DNA of 64,000 nt from an uncultured Mucispirillum sp. (GTDB lineage Bacteria; Chrysiogenota; Deferribacteres; Deferribacterales; Mucispirillaceae), in the NCBI GenBank assembly GCA_944325215.1, contig CALUZC010000003.1:57574-121573 (forward strand). Reading direction: 5' to 3'. A program made the translations under genes and the position numbers. Positions 61,371 to 64,000 of this stretch are shown piece after piece. The number at the start of each line of letters is the position of its first letter. Position 1 is the first letter of the stretch. The notes beneath the pieces are model-generated. The model was not told the DNA's origin and made no database searches. It worked only from the letters and a program-made list of their open reading frames with translations.

Positions 61371-62611
61371 TATGCTCTCAACTGTCCACTACCATATATC
61401 ATGTATTTAGTGGTTGTTAAATCTTCTGCTCCCATAGGACCTCTAACATGGAGTTTCTGTGTACTTATACCTATTTCTGCACCAAGTCCAAATTCACCAC
61501 CATCAGTAAACCTTGTTGAAGCATTAACATAAACTGCTGCTGCATCAACTTCATTTAAGAATTTTTCTGCCATGTAATAGTTTTTAGTAACAATAGATTC
61601 GCTGTGTCCTGAACCATATTTATTAATATGACTTATAGCTTCATCAATATTCTCTACTACTTTAATAGCAAGTATTAAATCGTTATATTCTGCATAGTAG
61701 TCTTCTTCTATGGCAGGTCTGCAATCTACATATTTTAATGTTTCGGGACAGCCTCTTAAATCCACATCAACTTCCTGAAGCATATTGGCAATTTCTGTTA
61801 ATACATTATCTACTGCATTCTTATGGATTAAAAGTGTTTCTAATGCATTACATGCACTTGGACGTTGAACTTTTGCATTAAAAGTTATTGATAATGCATC
61901 TTGATAATCAGCACTTTCATCAATAAATACATGGCATACTCCTTTATTATGCATAATAACAGGAATTTTTGCATTATCTGTAACAAAATTAATAAGATTT
62001 TCACCACCGCGTGGAATAACCACATCAATAAGCCCTTTTGCTTGGACCATATCTTTAATAATATCTCTATTGGTATCCTGAATTAAAAATATAGATTCTT
62101 TAGAAAATCCTGATACTGTAAGAGCCTCAGATACAACTTCAGATAAAACTTTATTCGTATTTATTGCTTCTTTTCCACCTCTTAAAATAGCACAATTACC
62201 AGATTTGATACACAAAGCAGCACTATCAATAGTTACATTAGGGCGAGATTCATAAATTATCCCAACAATACCTAAAGGAACTCTCACTTTTCTGATTTTT
62301 AACCCATTAGGACGAGTAGAACCAGAAACTACTTCCCCAACTACTTCTTTTTGCATGGATATTTCCATAACTGCTTTTATCATACCATCTATTTCTTTAT
62401 CTGTAATAACGAGCCTGTCTATTAAAGCTGAACTTAACTCTGCTTCTTTTGCATTATCTACATCAATTTTATTAGCATTTTTTATACTATCACGTTTTTC
62501 ATCAAGAAATTTTGCTATATTCTCTAATATTTTCTTTCTCTCAATTTCACTTGATACAGCCATTTTTTTTGATGCACTTTTTACATTTAATAATATGTCA
62601 TTAAGTTCCAT
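61370..62611 (-). CDS. proA: Gamma-glutamyl phosphate reductase
   Basis: Second step of proline synthesis: reduces glutamyl phosphate to the semialdehyde with NADPH. 413 residues of the aldehyde dehydrogenase superfamily. Motifs: VRVPLGIVGIIYESRPNVT, ILRGGKEAINTN, VIPRGGENLINFV, and the catalytic Cys in VQRPSACNALETLLIH; the C-terminal end has FGLGAEIGISTQKLHVRGPMG. It follows proB by 8 nt. Confidence 0.95.
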   Translation of the reverse strand: MELNDILLNVKSASKKMAVSSEIERKKILENIAKFLDEKRDSIKNANKIDVDNAKEAELSSALIDRLVITDKEIDGMIKAVMEISMQKEVVGEVVSGSTRPNGLKIRKVRVPLGIVGIIYESRPNVTIDSAALCIKSGNCAILRGGKEAINTNKVLSEVVSEALTVSGFSKESIFLIQDTNRDIIKDMVQAKGLIDVVIPRGGENLINFVTDNAKIPVIMHNKGVCHVFIDESADYQDALSITFNAKVQRPSACNALETLLIHKNAVDNVLTEIANMLQEVDVDLRGCPETLKYVDCRPAIEEDYYAEYNDLILAIKVVENIDEAISHINKYGSGHSESIVTKNYYMAEKFLNEVDAAAVYVNASTRFTDGGEFGLGAEIGISTQKLHVRGPMGAEDLTTTKYMIYGSGQLRA

Positions 62612-62619
62612 AAAACCCC

Positions 62620-63741
62620 CTATATTATTAACAAATCATCTTTATGAATAATCTCATCAGATACTTTATAACCTAAAATATTATAAATCTCACTGGATGC
62701 TGCACCCATAATTTTATTAATATCCCCTACAGAGTATCTGATTTTACCTTTTGCTATTTCCTTATTATTATTAATAATAGAAACCACATCTCCTGCTTGA
62801 AATTTGCCATTAACTCCTATAACCCCTTTAGCAAGTAGCGATTTATTATTTAATAATGCACTACATGCACCATTATCAATAATAATAGCACCTTTTGGAA
62901 TAGCTGCATATCCTATCCAAAATTTACGTTTTTTTATCGATGTTATACTTTGATAAAAATATGTTCCCACATTATCTTCTTTAAAAAATCTTTCTATATT
63001 TTCTGGTTCCATTCCACGTATTATTGCAACTTCACACCCTGCTTCTAGTGCTTTTTTAGCAGCCTGTAATTTTGATTTCATACCACCTGTTCCAACAGAA
63101 GAAATACTTCCACCTGCACTATCCATAATATCATCATTAATATATTCTACTTTGTGAATAATTGATGCATTCTTATCTTTCGATGGATCAGATGTATAAA
63201 GTCCATCAACATCAGATAAAATAAGAAGTAAATCACCATCAACAATACCTGCAACTAAAGCTCCAAGATTATCATTATCACCAAATGATTCTATATACTT
63301 TAATTCATCAACAATAATAGTATCATTTTCATTGATGATAGGTATAACATTAAGTTCTAAAAGTCTTTTCAAAGCCTGTCTTGCATGTAGAAATCTTTTC
63401 CTATTAGATAAATCATCTTTAGTTAAAAGAACTTGTGCAACATTAATATTATACTGAGCAAATGCCTGTTCATAAGTCCATATAAGACGTGCCTGTCCCA
63501 CTGCTGCAGAAGCCTGCTTATCTACAATATCTTTTGGGCGAGATGGAAACCCTAATAATTTAAAACCTGAAGCCACTGCACCAGAAGACACAATAACAAT
63601 ATTTGGTATAGTCTTTTTTAATTTGGCAATGTGGTAAACAAGAGAAGCAATTCTTGCAGAATTAATTCCTAAATCATCACCAGAAAGAATTGAACTGCCT
63701 ATTTTGATTATCAAAGTTTTTATATTTTCCTTAGAACCCAT
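62620..63741 (-). CDS. proB: Glutamate 5-kinase
   Basis: First step of proline synthesis: phosphorylates glutamate. About 373 residues: an amino-acid kinase domain (LIIKIGSSILSG, VIVSSGAVASGFKLLG, IPIINENDTI, LSDVDGLYTSDP, GTGGMKSKLQAA) and a C-terminal PUA domain (KGAIIIDNGACSALLNNKSLLAKGV). ATG 63741 is chosen because AAGG lies upstream and the N-terminus then fits the family; ATG 63831 would run through the tRNA-Gln gene. The PUA domain is linked to proline feedback in relatives. Confidence 0.94.
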   Translation of the reverse strand: MGSKENIKTLIIKIGSSILSGDDLGINSARIASLVYHIAKLKKTIPNIVIVSSGAVASGFKLLGFPSRPKDIVDKQASAAVGQARLIWTYEQAFAQYNINVAQVLLTKDDLSNRKRFLHARQALKRLLELNVIPIINENDTIIVDELKYIESFGDNDNLGALVAGIVDGDLLLILSDVDGLYTSDPSKDKNASIIHKVEYINDDIMDSAGGSISSVGTGGMKSKLQAAKKALEAGCEVAIIRGMEPENIERFFKEDNVGTYFYQSITSIKKRKFWIGYAAIPKGAIIIDNGACSALLNNKSLLAKGVIGVNGKFQAGDVVSIINNNKEIAKGKIRYSVGDINKIMGAASSEIYNILGYKVSDEIIHKDDLLII

Positions 63742-63770
63742 CAGTTTGACCTTAAAAACGGATAAAAAAA

Positions 63771-63845
63771 TGGCTGGGGCAGAAGGATTCGAACCTCCGA
63801 ATGGCGGGACCAAAACCCGCTGCCTTACCACTTGGCGATGCCCCA
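63771..63845 (-). tRNA. tRNA-Gln (anticodon TTG)
   Basis: 75-nt cloverleaf on the minus strand with encoded CCA end. Acceptor stem TGGGGCA / TGCCCCA (7 bp), a D arm with GTGGTAAGGC, an anticodon arm GCGGG-TTTTGGT-CCCGC with anticodon TTG, and a T arm GGAGGTTCGAATCCT. Reads CAA, and CAG by wobble. Its own promoter is just upstream (63862-63890); proB follows 29 nt downstream and may be cotranscribed. Confidence 0.96.
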
Positions 63846-63861
63846 GCGTTCGTGTGAAAGA

Positions 63862-63890
63862 TAATTAATATATTTTTTTTATTTAGTCAA
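63862..63890 (-). promoter_or_regulatory. Promoter of tRNA-Gln
   Basis: On the minus strand TTGACT (63885-63890) and TAATTA (63862-63867) are separated by 17 nt. A transcript start near 63855 lies about 10 nt before the tRNA. Read-through could also express proB. Confidence 0.65.
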
Positions 63891-63928
63891 GCACTTTTTT
63901 TAAAAATATTAAAAAAAGTAAAATCTAA

Positions 63929-63958
63929 AAACGATTGCAACAAATTAAGCAGTCGTTT
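63929..63958. terminator. Possible hairpin upstream of the tRNA-Gln promoter
   Basis: Ten-base arms AAACGATTGC and GCAGTCGTTT pair with one G-T wobble (plus strand) or one mismatch (minus strand) around a 10-nt loop. On the minus strand a T-rich tail follows, so it may end a gene lying past the right edge. Weak call. Confidence 0.3.
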
Positions 63959-64000
63959 AAGTTCTCGTAAAAAATATCCTTAGCCGATTTATAATTAAAT

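Noticed and set aside
1..64000. CRISPR arrays, insertion sequences, prophage or integrase genes
   Set aside because: No spaced direct repeats, transposase, integrase or phage structural genes are visible in any frame.

Overview
This window reads as a chromosomal segment of an AT-rich, diderm (LPS-bearing), microaerophilic or anaerobically respiring bacterium. The clues are lipopolysaccharide and phospholipid transport genes (lptE, mlaE/mlaF/mlaD), a cbb3-type high-affinity oxidase locus, a menaquinone futalosine-pathway gene (mqnD), an NAD-linked class 1B dihydroorotate dehydrogenase (pyrD/pyrK) and chemotaxis parts (cheW, a methyl-accepting protein). My best guess is the phylum Deferribacterota, possibly a Mucispirillum-like gut organism. 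That is an inference from gene content and base composition, not a database match.

Layout. 1-3367 (+): tightly overlapping housekeeping genes trpS (5' end missing), scpA, scpB, rluB, queD. 3395-4279 (+): an exported protein with an SH3-like end. 4287-12942 (+): a compact seven-gene unit behind a strong promoter, with four B12-binding-type radical SAM enzymes, a GH3-type acyl-adenylating ligase and two GNAT-like proteins; this is the most likely undescribed pathway here. 12992-15364: a gamma-carbonic-anhydrase-like protein (-) and panB/panC (+). 15474-22812 (+): the cbb3 oxidase locus, with an unusual split of CcoP (one cytochrome c domain fused to CcoO, the membrane anchor as a separate small gene), followed by ccoG, ccoH, ccoS and ccoI. 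22817-24884 (-): a methyltransferase, a TauE/SafE-like membrane protein and a Met-rich exported protein. 24885-25612 is a gene-free AT-rich gap holding a run of nine G. 25613-28976 (+): HAD phosphatase, MtaD-type deaminase, purB.

29118-43368 is one long run of minus-strand genes: CsgG-like lipoprotein, rRNA methyltransferase, pyrD, pyrK, recG, cheW, lipid kinase, mqnD, mlaD, mlaF, mlaE, alr, prfB, argA-like, DUF3568 lipoprotein. 43509-46259 (+): pyrR, pyrB, pyrC behind a good promoter. 46299-46836 (-): a decayed ribB pseudogene. 47070-54161 (-): chemoreceptor, then an Fe-S assembly group (nfu, iscU, an iscS homologue lacking its PLP lysine, and a degenerate aspartate-semialdehyde-dehydrogenase-like gene), rodZ, coaX, birA. 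54364-59592 (+): leuS, lptE, holA and a GT2-GtrA fusion. 59951-63845 (-): trmL, rsfS, nadD, proA, proB and tRNA-Gln with its own promoter.

Points that stand out: the radical SAM/GH3 locus; the IscS homologue with Asn at the Schiff-base lysine; two genes whose best Shine-Dalgarno sites point to ATC and ATA instead of ATG; the rearranged cbb3 subunits; a long MlaD with a barrel-like C-terminus; and the ribB pseudogene.
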